Shown: one piece after another, positions 15,390-23,654 of the stretch
Layout: every line of letters begins with the position of its first letter
Position numbering within the stretch: the stretch's first letter is position 1
Source of the DNA: Planctomycetales bacterium
GTDB lineage: Bacteria; Omnitrophota; Gorgyraeia; Gygaellales; Profunditerraquicolaceae
NCBI GenBank assembly: GCA_005239725.1
Contig: SBBM01000036.1
Coordinates: 1-44,194, forward strand
DNA: 44,194 bases
Reading direction: 5' to 3'
Translations under genes and position numbers: made by a program
The notes under the pieces: generated by a model
What the model saw: only the letters and a program-made list of their open reading frames with translations
Databases searched by the model: none
What the model was told of the DNA's origin: nothing

Positions 15390-16307
15390 GTGACTAAAGT
15401 AGCCAGCATTCCTCAGTGCCGTTTTTGTAGCGCGTCCGCAGAGTTTCAGTCGATCAAAGGCCATTACGTTTATGGCGGAGATCCCCAACAGCATTTCTGG
15501 CAGTGTCGTTCTTGCCAGATGATCTACCTTGATCCCCCCATGAGCGAGGCGCAAGAACATCATTTTTATAAACAGGAGTTTGAAAAGTACATGGACCAGC
15601 GTTCGGGAGAAGATACTAACTGGTCAGGGCCAGAGCAACATTTTTGTGCTAATCAGCGAGAAGTCAATCGCCGGATACCGTTTCTAGAACCTTATCTTAA
15701 TGACGTGAAAACCGTCCTTGAGCTCGGCTGTTCATCAGGGTTTATGTTAAGTGCGTTGAAAAGTCATGGTAAAAAGGTCTACGGCATTGACCCCTCGGAT
15801 GGCTTCATTGAGTATATAAAAGGCAAAGGCATTGCGGTCTTTGCCAGTGATGAAGATTTTAAGAAGGCAATCAATATCCCCTTGGATCTCATTATTCATT
15901 ATTATGTCTTTGAGCATATTCGCCATCCTGTTGAGTTCATCAAAAAATATATGACCTGGATCAAGAAGGGCGGCCGGATGATCTTTGAGGTGCCCTGCGC
16001 CACTGATCCGTTGGTGGAGCTTTATAAGGTGCCTGCGTTTGAACAATTTTATTGGTCGGTTGCCCACCATTGGTATTTTACAAAGGAAAGCCTGAGCCGT
16101 GTCCTGGAGAAGACAGATTATGCCTTTCAGCTCTTTGCGGAACAACGCTACGATATCTCCAATCACATGGTCTGGATGCTGGAAGGAAGACCAGGAGGCC
16201 TGGGAAGATATAATCATGTCTTTGATGAAGAATTAAACCGCCAATATAAAGAGCAGTTAAAGAAATATTGGATCTGCGATACTATCGTGGCGGTTGTTGA
16301 AAAATAG
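15390..16307 (+). CDS. Zinc-ribbon class I SAM methyltransferase, third
   Basis: This 305-aa protein begins with a Cys-rich segment (CRFCSA, CRSC) and then a SAM-binding domain with VLELGCSSGFMLSAL near residue 111 and GIDPSDG, then YYVFEHIRHP and GGRMIFEVPC. It lacks the C-terminal second Rossmann-like domain seen in the proteins of 2114-3355 and 6104-7291. At the catalytic-loop position it reads VAHHWYFT, different from both. It starts with GTG immediately after the preceding stop codon. The likely role is methylation of a sugar nucleotide or glycan; the acceptor position is unknown. Confidence 0.82.
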   Translation: MTKVASIPQCRFCSASAEFQSIKGHYVYGGDPQQHFWQCRSCQMIYLDPPMSEAQEHHFYKQEFEKYMDQRSGEDTNWSGPEQHFCANQREVNRRIPFLEPYLNDVKTVLELGCSSGFMLSALKSHGKKVYGIDPSDGFIEYIKGKGIAVFASDEDFKKAINIPLDLIIHYYVFEHIRHPVEFIKKYMTWIKKGGRMIFEVPCATDPLVELYKVPAFEQFYWSVAHHWYFTKESLSRVLEKTDYAFQLFAEQRYDISNHMVWMLEGRPGGLGRYNHVFDEELNRQYKEQLKKYWICDTIVAVVEK

Positions 16308-16308
16308 C

Positions 16309-17049
16309 ATGGTTAAAGCCATCATTAAATATTTTTTAAAGCAACTCGGCTATGAGCTCATCTCTAGGAAGGCCCCGGCCCAACTCTACTATGAGCTCGA
16401 TTGGGAATTTCATGATCTTTATGAGTTGGCACAGGAAAAATGCCAGATGACCAAGACAGATAACACGTTAAGACGTCAGCGGCATTATACACTCAATTAT
16501 CTTTTAAAAAACGCACCATTGGCCAATGGAGAAGTCTGCGAGTTAGGGTGCTGGCGCGGGCTTTCGGCTTATCAAATCGCCTATCATTTAAGGACCGCGG
16601 GCGCTAAGAATGTATTTCATATTTTTGATTCTTTTGCAGGGCTTTCGCCTTTTGAGGCGGCGGATATTGGGCAAGGCGGGCAAGATAGCACAGAGACACG
16701 GCGCAAGCAGTTTGCCTGCCCCTTGGAGACGGTTGCCGATAATCTCAAGGAGTTTTCTTTTATCAAGTATTATAAGGGGTGGATCCCCACACGTTTCTCT
16801 GAGGTCGCAAATCATTTATTTTCTCTGGTGCATATCGATGTCGATATGTATCAGCCCATCGCAGATTCCTTTCGTTTCTTCTATCCCCGTTTGGTCAAAG
16901 AGGGGATTATGATCTTCGATGACTACGGCTGCACCCAATTCCCCGGCGCTAAAAAGGCGGTGGATGAATGTTTAAGGGAATTTCATCAACCCTTTTTTGT
17001 ACCACTGCCATCCGGGCAGGCCTTCTTGATTAAGGGTTTAAGAGACTAG
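16309..17049 (+). CDS. TylF/MycF-type O-methyltransferase
   Basis: This 246-aa protein resembles macrocin O-methyltransferase (TylF), which methylates sugar hydroxyls with SAM and Mg. Visible signatures are EVCELGCWRGLSAYQIA (motif I), HIFDSFAGLSPFE, the metal-binding VHIDVDMYQP and IMIFDDYGCTQFPGAKKAVDE. The start used is the ATG at 16309, one base after the preceding stop; a TTG at 16294 would add five residues inside the upstream gene. No strong ribosome-binding site is visible, so coupling to the upstream gene is likely. Confidence 0.88.
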   Translation: MVKAIIKYFLKQLGYELISRKAPAQLYYELDWEFHDLYELAQEKCQMTKTDNTLRRQRHYTLNYLLKNAPLANGEVCELGCWRGLSAYQIAYHLRTAGAKNVFHIFDSFAGLSPFEAADIGQGGQDSTETRRKQFACPLETVADNLKEFSFIKYYKGWIPTRFSEVANHLFSLVHIDVDMYQPIADSFRFFYPRLVKEGIMIFDDYGCTQFPGAKKAVDECLREFHQPFFVPLPSGQAFLIKGLRD

Positions 17050-18849
17050 ATGCCGAGAGTTTTTCTAACTGATCATGTGGTTGCGAAAGTCCCAGCGGAT
17101 TTTACTCGCCTACGCCTTTTTACCACCAAAAGACTTTCTTTAGCGAAGAGAGATCGCCTGCGTCGGTTAGGAATCAAACGTTTTTATCTCCCAACGTTGT
17201 CATTAGAGGATACCGGGCGTTTTTTTGTTGAATTTGATCGGTTTTGGGACAGGTTGATTAAGGATTTTAGAGAGGACCATGTCTTCTGGCGTAATGGTGT
17301 GTCTTCCAAGATGCAGGAATGGGAAAATTCAGTCGGATATTGGGCCGTTATTTTGTTTGCTTTAACCAAGGCACTTGATCCGCAAGGCGATGTGTGGATC
17401 ATGACCCAGAGCCTGGAAGAGGAAGATTTAATCAAGGCGTGGGGCAAGAAGCAGGGTTGGACAATTGTCGAGCCAACTAGACTGCCCCGCTGGTTAAGGC
17501 GTGGCATTCAGGAGGTCAAGAATTTTGTTTGTTATCTCTATTTGGTTTGTATTGCCTTTCAACGAAAAATATTTTCTGCACAATCACAGAATTCCTCATT
17601 AATGCCAGAGAAGAATGCTGTCTTGCTGGCATCGATGTTTTATCCCGCCTCATTCAATAGAGGGCAATATCAAGATCCTTTTTTCGGGGATTTGCCTGAA
17701 TTTTTATCGAATCACGCAAGACAAGGCGTGTATCTAAGCGATTCGATTCCCCTGCCTGATGCGTCTCTAACTGTAACCGTTAAGGCATGCCGCAACGTTA
17801 TTCTAAAAATGCCTTTAATGTTGCTTAGCTGGATAGAGTGGGGGGGAGTTCTTCTACGGATTTTGGGAAGACGCATTAAATTTGACCGTGCGTTTTTTAT
17901 GGACTGTGATTTCTCCCAGCTTCTGGAGTGGCGGGCACGCTCTTTTCAGTTCCATTTTAATTGGCATGCAGAAGTGTATTATGAGGCGGTGAGAAAAATA
18001 TACCGCCAGCATATTTTTAAAGAATTGATTTTCAATTTCGAAGGCAATGTCTTTGAGCGTGGATGCCTACAGGCCGTTAACGGATCTTCAATATGGACCT
18101 GTGGATATAGTCAGGGAGTTATTTATCCGGCCAATCTGAAGCTCAGACTGTCTTCTCAGGAAAGTAGACGGCGGCCGGAGCCTGCGCGAATTGTGTGCAC
18201 CGGCCCACAGGCCCGGGAATCTCTCTTGAAGGTAAGTCATCGGACAAGTCATCAGTTGGTCGCAGGATGCGCCCTTCGCAAAGCCCCTGCATTCTCAGTC
18301 TATGACCCTGGGGATCGTCAGACGATTTTAATGGCCTTGGATGGGGTTTACAATATCGTGACCGTTCTAGATTGGCTTTTAGAGCATCACCATGTATTTA
18401 AAGATTATCGCCTGCGGTTACGTGCGCATCCCAATGTCTCGTTTGCCAAGATTCAACAGCAATGCCTCGGTGAATTCCCGGAGAATTTTATTATATCTGA
18501 CCGGACTTTGCAGGAAGATATTTCAGAGAGTAGCTGCATATTGTATCGGCACACCTCCATTGGCCTGCAGGCCTTGAGCCATGGAAGGCCTGTAGTACAT
18601 TTGTCTATTGATTGTCCTTTGCCAGGAGATCCATTAGAAGATATTACGTTAGGGAAATGGATCGTTCGCGATGCAGAAGAATTAAAGGACACCTTAAACA
18701 CGATTGCTCGGTTAACGCCCGCACAACACGCATCAATAAGAAACGTTTGCCGTCAGACAGAAGGATATTTTGCCTCTCCTTGCATAGAGGCTATGGGAGA
18801 TTTCCTCCCAGGAGAATCAAGGAAAGAAGAATGTCTCAACCGCGCGTAA
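17050..18849 (+). CDS. Large surface-carbohydrate biosynthesis protein, GT-B-like
   Basis: A soluble-looking 599-aa protein that I do not confidently recognise. The layout and C-terminal half resemble large surface-carbohydrate proteins found in spirochaete O-antigen loci. An FEGN element near residue 330 and an RAHPN element near residue 458, followed by RHTSIGLQALSHGRPVV near residues 500-516, recall the acidic-G and HP elements of GT-B sialyl- and Kdo-transferases. Given NeuB and KdsB-like genes in the same locus, it could transfer a CMP-activated keto-sugar. That is inference. The ATG follows the previous stop directly, and the gene ends 19 nt into the next GT2 gene. Confidence 0.55.
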   Translation: MPRVFLTDHVVAKVPADFTRLRLFTTKRLSLAKRDRLRRLGIKRFYLPTLSLEDTGRFFVEFDRFWDRLIKDFREDHVFWRNGVSSKMQEWENSVGYWAVILFALTKALDPQGDVWIMTQSLEEEDLIKAWGKKQGWTIVEPTRLPRWLRRGIQEVKNFVCYLYLVCIAFQRKIFSAQSQNSSLMPEKNAVLLASMFYPASFNRGQYQDPFFGDLPEFLSNHARQGVYLSDSIPLPDASLTVTVKACRNVILKMPLMLLSWIEWGGVLLRILGRRIKFDRAFFMDCDFSQLLEWRARSFQFHFNWHAEVYYEAVRKIYRQHIFKELIFNFEGNVFERGCLQAVNGSSIWTCGYSQGVIYPANLKLRLSSQESRRRPEPARIVCTGPQARESLLKVSHRTSHQLVAGCALRKAPAFSVYDPGDRQTILMALDGVYNIVTVLDWLLEHHHVFKDYRLRLRAHPNVSFAKIQQQCLGEFPENFIISDRTLQEDISESSCILYRHTSIGLQALSHGRPVVHLSIDCPLPGDPLEDITLGKWIVRDAEELKDTLNTIARLTPAQHASIRNVCRQTEGYFASPCIEAMGDFLPGESRKEECLNRA

Positions 18850-19955
18850 CTATCTTGATGACAGTTTACAACGGGGGAACTTATTTAAGGCCTTGTTTGG
18901 AGAGTATCTTAAGGCAGAGTCTTAAAGATTTTGAACTACTCATTATCAACGATGGCAGCACGGATGATTCGCTTAAGGCTATAGAGTATTTTGATGATCG
19001 GCGTATTAGAATTTATCATAACGCAGTCAATCAGGGGCAGACCAAGTCATTAAATATTGGTCTTCAGATGGCCGCCGGTGAGTATGTCGCTCGCATGGAT
19101 GCCGATGATATTGCCTTTCCTCATTGGCTCGAGGCACAGGTCCATAGCATCAGTCAACACCCCGATTGCAGTGTGATTAGTAGCTACGCCGTTGCCATCG
19201 ATGATAAGAATCGGATTAAAAAATTGTATAAACCTCCATCGGATAGAAAGAACATCATCCTACGTTCACTGATCGCCTCTCCTGTTAATCACGTGGGTTC
19301 TATTCTTAGAAAAAAAGACATCATTGAGAATGGCGGCTATGAGGAACACTACGCCATAGCGGCCGATTATGCCCTTTGGAGCAAACTGCTGAGGAATAAT
19401 TTCAAAATGACAACGACCCCCCGGATACTGGTTGCTATCCGGGAACACGCGCAGTCTTTGAGTAGATCTGAACGCGGCAAGCGCGAATTGGAAGAAATAA
19501 CACAGATTGTTCAAAAGAATATCGATCAATTTGTTGCTACTAGGTTCCTTGGAAATGAAGTTGCCTTATTCTGTCGGGCGAATTATGATGAAGAACATTT
19601 AACCCCCATCGAGCTTAAACAGGCGGTCGCTGTGACTAAAAGAATATATATGAATTTAGCGCCATTTTTGAAAATAGGGCAGCGGCAGACTACCTCGTGG
19701 GCGAGAAGGCGTTGTACAACGATTTATATAAAAAAAATATTTTCTCTTATACGGCACAAAGATTATAAGGGGGCAAGAGGGCTTGCCCAAAGAGGGATAA
19801 AAGAATTGGGACCGTTTAGTATATTGACTATGTTTTGGGTCGTATCTTTTTTAAGTAGAATGGTTACGGCTTTTATCCCACCTTTTTATCATGCGATACT
19901 TAGAATAAGGGCTTGCCTTAGATTGAATCGTCACTCAACTATTGGGTTTTATTAA
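18831..19955 (+). CDS. Glycosyltransferase family 2
   Basis: This 374-aa GT-A protein starts VTILMTVYNGGTYLRPCLES, followed by LLIINDGSTDDSL, NQGQTKSLNIGL and the DxD-type metal motif ARMDADDIAFP. NHVGSILRKK and the acceptor-side AADYALWSKL complete the pattern of O-antigen and capsule transferases. The C-terminal ~100 residues are basic and end in a hydrophobic stretch (ILTMFWVVSFLSRMV) that may attach to the membrane. The ATG at 18831, with AAGGAAAG upstream, begins exactly at the conserved N-terminus; an open frame reaching back to 18612 is only overlap with the upstream gene. Confidence 0.88.
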   Translation: MSQPRVTILMTVYNGGTYLRPCLESILRQSLKDFELLIINDGSTDDSLKAIEYFDDRRIRIYHNAVNQGQTKSLNIGLQMAAGEYVARMDADDIAFPHWLEAQVHSISQHPDCSVISSYAVAIDDKNRIKKLYKPPSDRKNIILRSLIASPVNHVGSILRKKDIIENGGYEEHYAIAADYALWSKLLRNNFKMTTTPRILVAIREHAQSLSRSERGKRELEEITQIVQKNIDQFVATRFLGNEVALFCRANYDEEHLTPIELKQAVAVTKRIYMNLAPFLKIGQRQTTSWARRRCTTIYIKKIFSLIRHKDYKGARGLAQRGIKELGPFSILTMFWVVSFLSRMVTAFIPPFYHAILRIRACLRLNRHSTIGFY

Positions 19956-21952
19956 TGAGTACCTTAAGGAATAAAAAATACTTTATTGATTGCCTTGGGT
20001 TGCTGAGTATAGGCATTATTTCTTGGGGGTATGTTGTGTTTGTCAAGGGATTGGCCGAACAGCACATCCAGCTTCCTTTTCTGAATTTCCCCATCTTTGT
20101 GGGGGAAATACTACTTTTTATTTGTCTTGTCCTATTCTTAGTTAAGTATAGCCAGGATATACTGTTATTCACGAAATGGCACTATATTCTCTTGGGTTAT
20201 TTTATTTTCGTCCTTTTGAAGGCCGTGTATGGCTATGATCATTGGGGCCCATTGGCCTTTCGTCACGCGGCGCTTTTTTATTATCCTGCCTTTGCTATTT
20301 TCGGTTATGCTTTTTTTAGAAGAGAATTCTTTGGTCGGGGACAAAGCGTAATATTGCTGGTGCTTATTGCGGGAACGTTTATGGTAAGGCACTATGAGTA
20401 TACAACGCTAACGTTGACCATTTTGGGGATCATCCTTATTCAATTGCACTGGAGGGGTTGGATACGCTATGGGATGGTCTTGGCCCTGTTGAGTATTATC
20501 CCTTACAAAGAGTTTTTTTCAACAGCCCGTATGATGATCGTAGGTAATTTTGTATCAGGACTCTATTTGGCATGGGCCTTGCCTATTATTTTCAAGATCG
20601 AGCGAAGACTTAAATGGGCGTTAACGATATTGATAGGCGGGGTTGTCCTCATGGGATTATTAAAGTTCGCAGATCACCGTGCCATAAAATCCATCGTTAA
20701 TTTTCAAAAAATGGCAGAGGTGATCCAATCTTCTGATGTCTATATTAACGCTCATCAGGATCATTTTAAAATGGAGGAATATAAACAAGTCAAGTTGTAT
20801 AATCCAGATCAAATGGTCATGAATGTGGCCCAAAATCAGGAATTGAAACAAGTCAATGTGGCCCAAAATCAGGAATTGAAACAAGTCATTGTGGAGCATG
20901 TTCAAGCAAAAATTATGAATTTTGTTTTTGCACCTTTTGAGGAGAAGACACAAGAATCTCTTCTACAAGAGATAAGACAAGAGGCCAAATTAATTCTTGA
21001 TAGGCAGCTACACCAAGTAGATCTCCCGGCTCCCCCAGGGCCAATAGAGATAAGGGCTTCTCAACCCAAGGTTGATTCTCAGGTGGTCATCGTTCAACCT
21101 CGGGAAATACTTCAACAGACCGATCACAAATATCAATTATTATATCCGCCTGATGTTTCTCCAGGGGCTGAACTGTCAGCTCAGGTACAAGATGTTGCCC
21201 AACAGAAGGCAGGGTTGCGACAAATCTTTTTTGAGCGGGTCAGAGGGGAGATAGAAAGAATTCCCATTGAGGAGCTAAGACATGGTGATACGCAGTTTAA
21301 TACACGCGCCCTTGATGAGATAAAGAAGGAAATACAAATGGCTTTTACGCAGGAGATTGAGCAACAGGCGCCCGATATAACGCAGAAGAAAGATTTGACC
21401 GGTTGGGTTGACAATAACAACGCCGTTTTTCGAATTTTAATATGGAGGGACATGTTGAGAAATTTGAAAAAAGAGAAACCGATCTTTGGATTCGATTTCG
21501 GAGATCCCTTTCGGTCGAAAAGTCTTGAAATACTTGACTGGGGAAGGGGGGATTGGGCTCGCGATGGTTGGATTGAGCCGCATAATTCGTATCTGCACAT
21601 CATTTATAGAGCGGGTATAGTGGGGATTTTGTTAATTTTTAGTTTCTTGTTTATTTTGTTTAAGATGATCCTATACTCTCTTCGGATAAAATCCTTCGCA
21701 GGGATCCTCCTGTGCGGTATTATTATCAATTGGTTTACCGCTGCCAATTTCTTGGTCACCTTTGAATTGCCTTACACGGCTATCCCTATCTGGACTATCT
21801 ATGGTATCACATTTGCCTATTGTTATAAGACCCGCGGAATCGAAGGACAGGAACACCTGGCCACTACCTCATCTTTATCTAAGAAAGTTGAGATTCCTGT
21901 GCGTGATAACGGTTCATCCTTTTCAAAATGCTCAGTAAAGACGGTACAATGA
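19955..21952 (+). CDS. Wzy/WaaL (O-antigen polymerase/ligase)-like membrane protein with ~240-aa insertion
   Basis: This 665-aa polytopic protein has several N-terminal membrane helices up to about residue 242 and further helices after residue 540. The Wzy_C-type loop is present near the C-terminus: FRILIWRDML, PIFGFDFGDPF, PHNSYLHIIYRAGIVGIL. Between the last N-terminal helix and this loop lies a highly charged, Gln/Glu/Lys-rich soluble insertion at about residues 245-485. It contains a perfect 11-residue tandem repeat (NVAQNQELKQV twice, residues 290-311) and proline-rich patches. Normal family members are about 400-450 aa. It should polymerise or ligate lipid-linked glycan on the periplasmic face. 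The start overlaps the GT2 stop by one base. Confidence 0.8.
   Translation: MSTLRNKKYFIDCLGLLSIGIISWGYVVFVKGLAEQHIQLPFLNFPIFVGEILLFICLVLFLVKYSQDILLFTKWHYILLGYFIFVLLKAVYGYDHWGPLAFRHAALFYYPAFAIFGYAFFRREFFGRGQSVILLVLIAGTFMVRHYEYTTLTLTILGIILIQLHWRGWIRYGMVLALLSIIPYKEFFSTARMMIVGNFVSGLYLAWALPIIFKIERRLKWALTILIGGVVLMGLLKFADHRAIKSIVNFQKMAEVIQSSDVYINAHQDHFKMEEYKQVKLYNPDQMVMNVAQNQELKQVNVAQNQELKQVIVEHVQAKIMNFVFAPFEEKTQESLLQEIRQEAKLILDRQLHQVDLPAPPGPIEIRASQPKVDSQVVIVQPREILQQTDHKYQLLYPPDVSPGAELSAQVQDVAQQKAGLRQIFFERVRGEIERIPIEELRHGDTQFNTRALDEIKKEIQMAFTQEIEQQAPDITQKKDLTGWVDNNNAVFRILIWRDMLRNLKKEKPIFGFDFGDPFRSKSLEILDWGRGDWARDGWIEPHNSYLHIIYRAGIVGILLIFSFLFILFKMILYSLRIKSFAGILLCGIIINWFTAANFLVTFELPYTAIPIWTIYGITFAYCYKTRGIEGQEHLATTSSLSKKVEIPVRDNGSSFSKCSVKTVQ
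20822..20887 (+). repeat. Perfect in-frame 33-bp tandem repeat
   Basis: Two identical 33-bp units lie head to tail at 20822-20854 and 20855-20887, inside the soluble insertion of the Wzy-like gene. Because 33 is a multiple of three, the frame is kept and the peptide NVAQNQELKQV is duplicated. Perfect identity at the DNA level points to a recent duplication by slippage or unequal recombination. Confidence 0.95.
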
Positions 21953-22941
21953 ATTGGGCTAACACGAAAGTGCTGGTAACTGGTGCAGAGGGATTCATCG
22001 GAAGCCATCTGGTGCAAAGACTTCTTATGGAAGGGGCGCGGGTCCGCGCCTTTGTGTTTTACAATGCTTTTAACCGTTGGGGATGGTTGGATTCTTTCCC
22101 CAAGGGCCAATTGAGCAAGGTGGATGTCTTTTGTGGGGATATCCGCGATCCCGGCGGTGTGGCGCAGGCAATGAATAACGTGGATATTGTTTTTCATCTG
22201 GCCGCCTTAATTGGGATTCCGTTGAGTTATCGTGCCCCGGACAGTTACGTGGATACCAACGTCCGGGGCACGCTCAATGTCTTACAAGCTGCCCGTAGGG
22301 AAGATGTGCGTAAAGTGATTCATACCTCGACGAGTGAAGTCTATGGCACCGCCCAGACCCCTTTGATTAGCGAAAATCATCCTTTAAACCCCCAGTCGCC
22401 CTACGCCGCGACTAAAGCGGCGGCCGACCATCTGGCGCAGTCATTTTGTCTTTCCTTTGGGATGCCCATTGTTACCTTGCGACCGTTTAATACCTATGGC
22501 CCGCGACAGTCCGCGCGCGCGGTTATCCCGACGATCATTAGCCAACTAGCTGCAGGGCAAACGACCATTCATTTAGGGAACATCCAGTCAACACGCGATT
22601 TTAGTTTTGTCTTCGATACCGTTGATGCCTTCATTAAAGTGGCAGAATCCAAAAAGGCAATTGGTCATGTTCTCAATGTAGGCACTGGCCGAGAGATTAG
22701 CGTGAGAGACTTAGCGCAGATGATCGCTAGACTCATGAAGGTCACCCTTAAGATTGCTACCCAAAAAAAGCGCCTGCGCCCGGCGGATAGCGAGGTGGAA
22801 CGACTCTTATGCGATTCCACTGGCCTGCGAGAGATTTGCGGCTGGTCCCCCCGGGTAAGCCTCGAAGAGGGGCTGCGGCAAACTGCCCAGTGGATCAAAA
22901 AAAATCTTCAATATTACAAACCGGAGATATACAATGTCTAG
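21949..22941 (+). CDS. legB: LegB-like NDP-sugar 4,6-dehydratase (extended SDR)
   Basis: This 330-aa SDR matches the subfamily of NAD-dependent 4,6-dehydratases found in legionaminic-acid and related cassettes. Segments are VLVTGAEGFIGSHLVQRL, RAFVFYNAFNRWGWLDSFP, FHLAALIGIPLSYRAPDSY, HTSTSEVYGTAQ, the catalytic YAATK, LRPFNTYGPRQSARAVIPTI and RLRPADSEVERL. The FYNxFNxWGWLD and RPxxSEVERL segments are distinctive for this subfamily. The start is taken at 21949, where ATGA overlaps the stop of the upstream gene. The two following genes, a nucleotidyltransferase and a reductase, suggest a short deoxysugar pathway. A role in legionaminic acid would also need an aminotransferase and a hydrolysing 2-epimerase. 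Confidence 0.82.
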   Translation: MNWANTKVLVTGAEGFIGSHLVQRLLMEGARVRAFVFYNAFNRWGWLDSFPKGQLSKVDVFCGDIRDPGGVAQAMNNVDIVFHLAALIGIPLSYRAPDSYVDTNVRGTLNVLQAARREDVRKVIHTSTSEVYGTAQTPLISENHPLNPQSPYAATKAAADHLAQSFCLSFGMPIVTLRPFNTYGPRQSARAVIPTIISQLAAGQTTIHLGNIQSTRDFSFVFDTVDAFIKVAESKKAIGHVLNVGTGREISVRDLAQMIARLMKVTLKIATQKKRLRPADSEVERLLCDSTGLREICGWSPRVSLEEGLRQTAQWIKKNLQYYKPEIYNV

Positions 22942-23650
22942 GATTCAGGCGGTTATTTTAGCTGGTGGGCAGGGCTCACGGCTGCGGCCGTACACCACTG
23001 TCCTACCTAAGCCGCTTATGCCGGTAGGTGAACTTCCTATTGCCGAAATCATTATCCGGCAACTCAAGCACTATGGCCTGACCCACATCGCGATGACAAC
23101 CGGCCATTTATCCGGATTGATCCAGTCGTTTTTTGCGGATGGCCGCCGGTGGGGTGTTCATATCGAATACATCTTTGAAGATAGGCCCTTGGGAACCGCT
23201 GGGGCTTTAAGACTGGTTAAGAATCTAGCCGATGAGGTGTTGGTTATCAACGGTGACATCCTGAGCAATGTTTCTTTTAATGACCTTTTTGTATTTCATA
23301 AGAGACAAAAGGCACAGGCAACTATTGTGTGCAAGGAACGCATCGTTAAAACGGATTTCGGTGTGGTTAAAATGGATCGCCATGATCATCTGATGGATTA
23401 TATAGAGAAACCCGAACACCGCTCCTATGTCAGCACAGGGATTAATATTTTCCATAAAGAATGTCAGGATTATATCAAGCCTCATGAATTTTTAGGGGTC
23501 CCTGATTTGATACTGCGTCTTAAGAAATCACACGAAAAGATCTGTTGTTTTAAGATCTCCGGGATCTGGCTGGATTTAGGACGTCTTGAGGATCTCGAGA
23601 TGGCTCAAGAGGTCTTTGAAAATAATCGCGAGGATATCTTGCCCTCGTAA
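22934..23650 (+). CDS. Sugar-1-phosphate nucleotidyltransferase
   Basis: This 238-aa protein has the NTP_transferase fold. It has the pyrophosphorylase loop AVILAGGQGSRLRPYT, the lysine in LPKPLMPVGELP, DRPLGTAGALRLV, the metal-site VINGDILSN, and a C-terminal GIWLDLGRLEDLEMA. It resembles mannose-1-phosphate guanylyltransferase, HddC and the catalytic domain of PtmE, but lacks CBS domains and a left-handed helix. It overlaps the dehydratase gene by 8 nt. It probably activates the sugar-1-phosphate used by the adjacent dehydratase and reductase. GTP, UTP or dTTP as donor cannot be decided from sequence. Confidence 0.85.
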   Translation: MSRIQAVILAGGQGSRLRPYTTVLPKPLMPVGELPIAEIIIRQLKHYGLTHIAMTTGHLSGLIQSFFADGRRWGVHIEYIFEDRPLGTAGALRLVKNLADEVLVINGDILSNVSFNDLFVFHKRQKAQATIVCKERIVKTDFGVVKMDRHDHLMDYIEKPEHRSYVSTGINIFHKECQDYIKPHEFLGVPDLILRLKKSHEKICCFKISGIWLDLGRLEDLEMAQEVFENNREDILPS

Positions 23651-23654
23651 TCCT

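Noticed and set aside
18612-18830. Extended N-terminus of the GT2 protein beginning at 18612
   Set aside because: The extra 73 residues are Arg-rich, unlike GT2 proteins, and overlap the end of the upstream gene; the ATG at 18831 begins at the conserved N-terminus.
20822-20887. CRISPR or minisatellite array
   Set aside because: There are only two units, without spacers, inside a coding frame.
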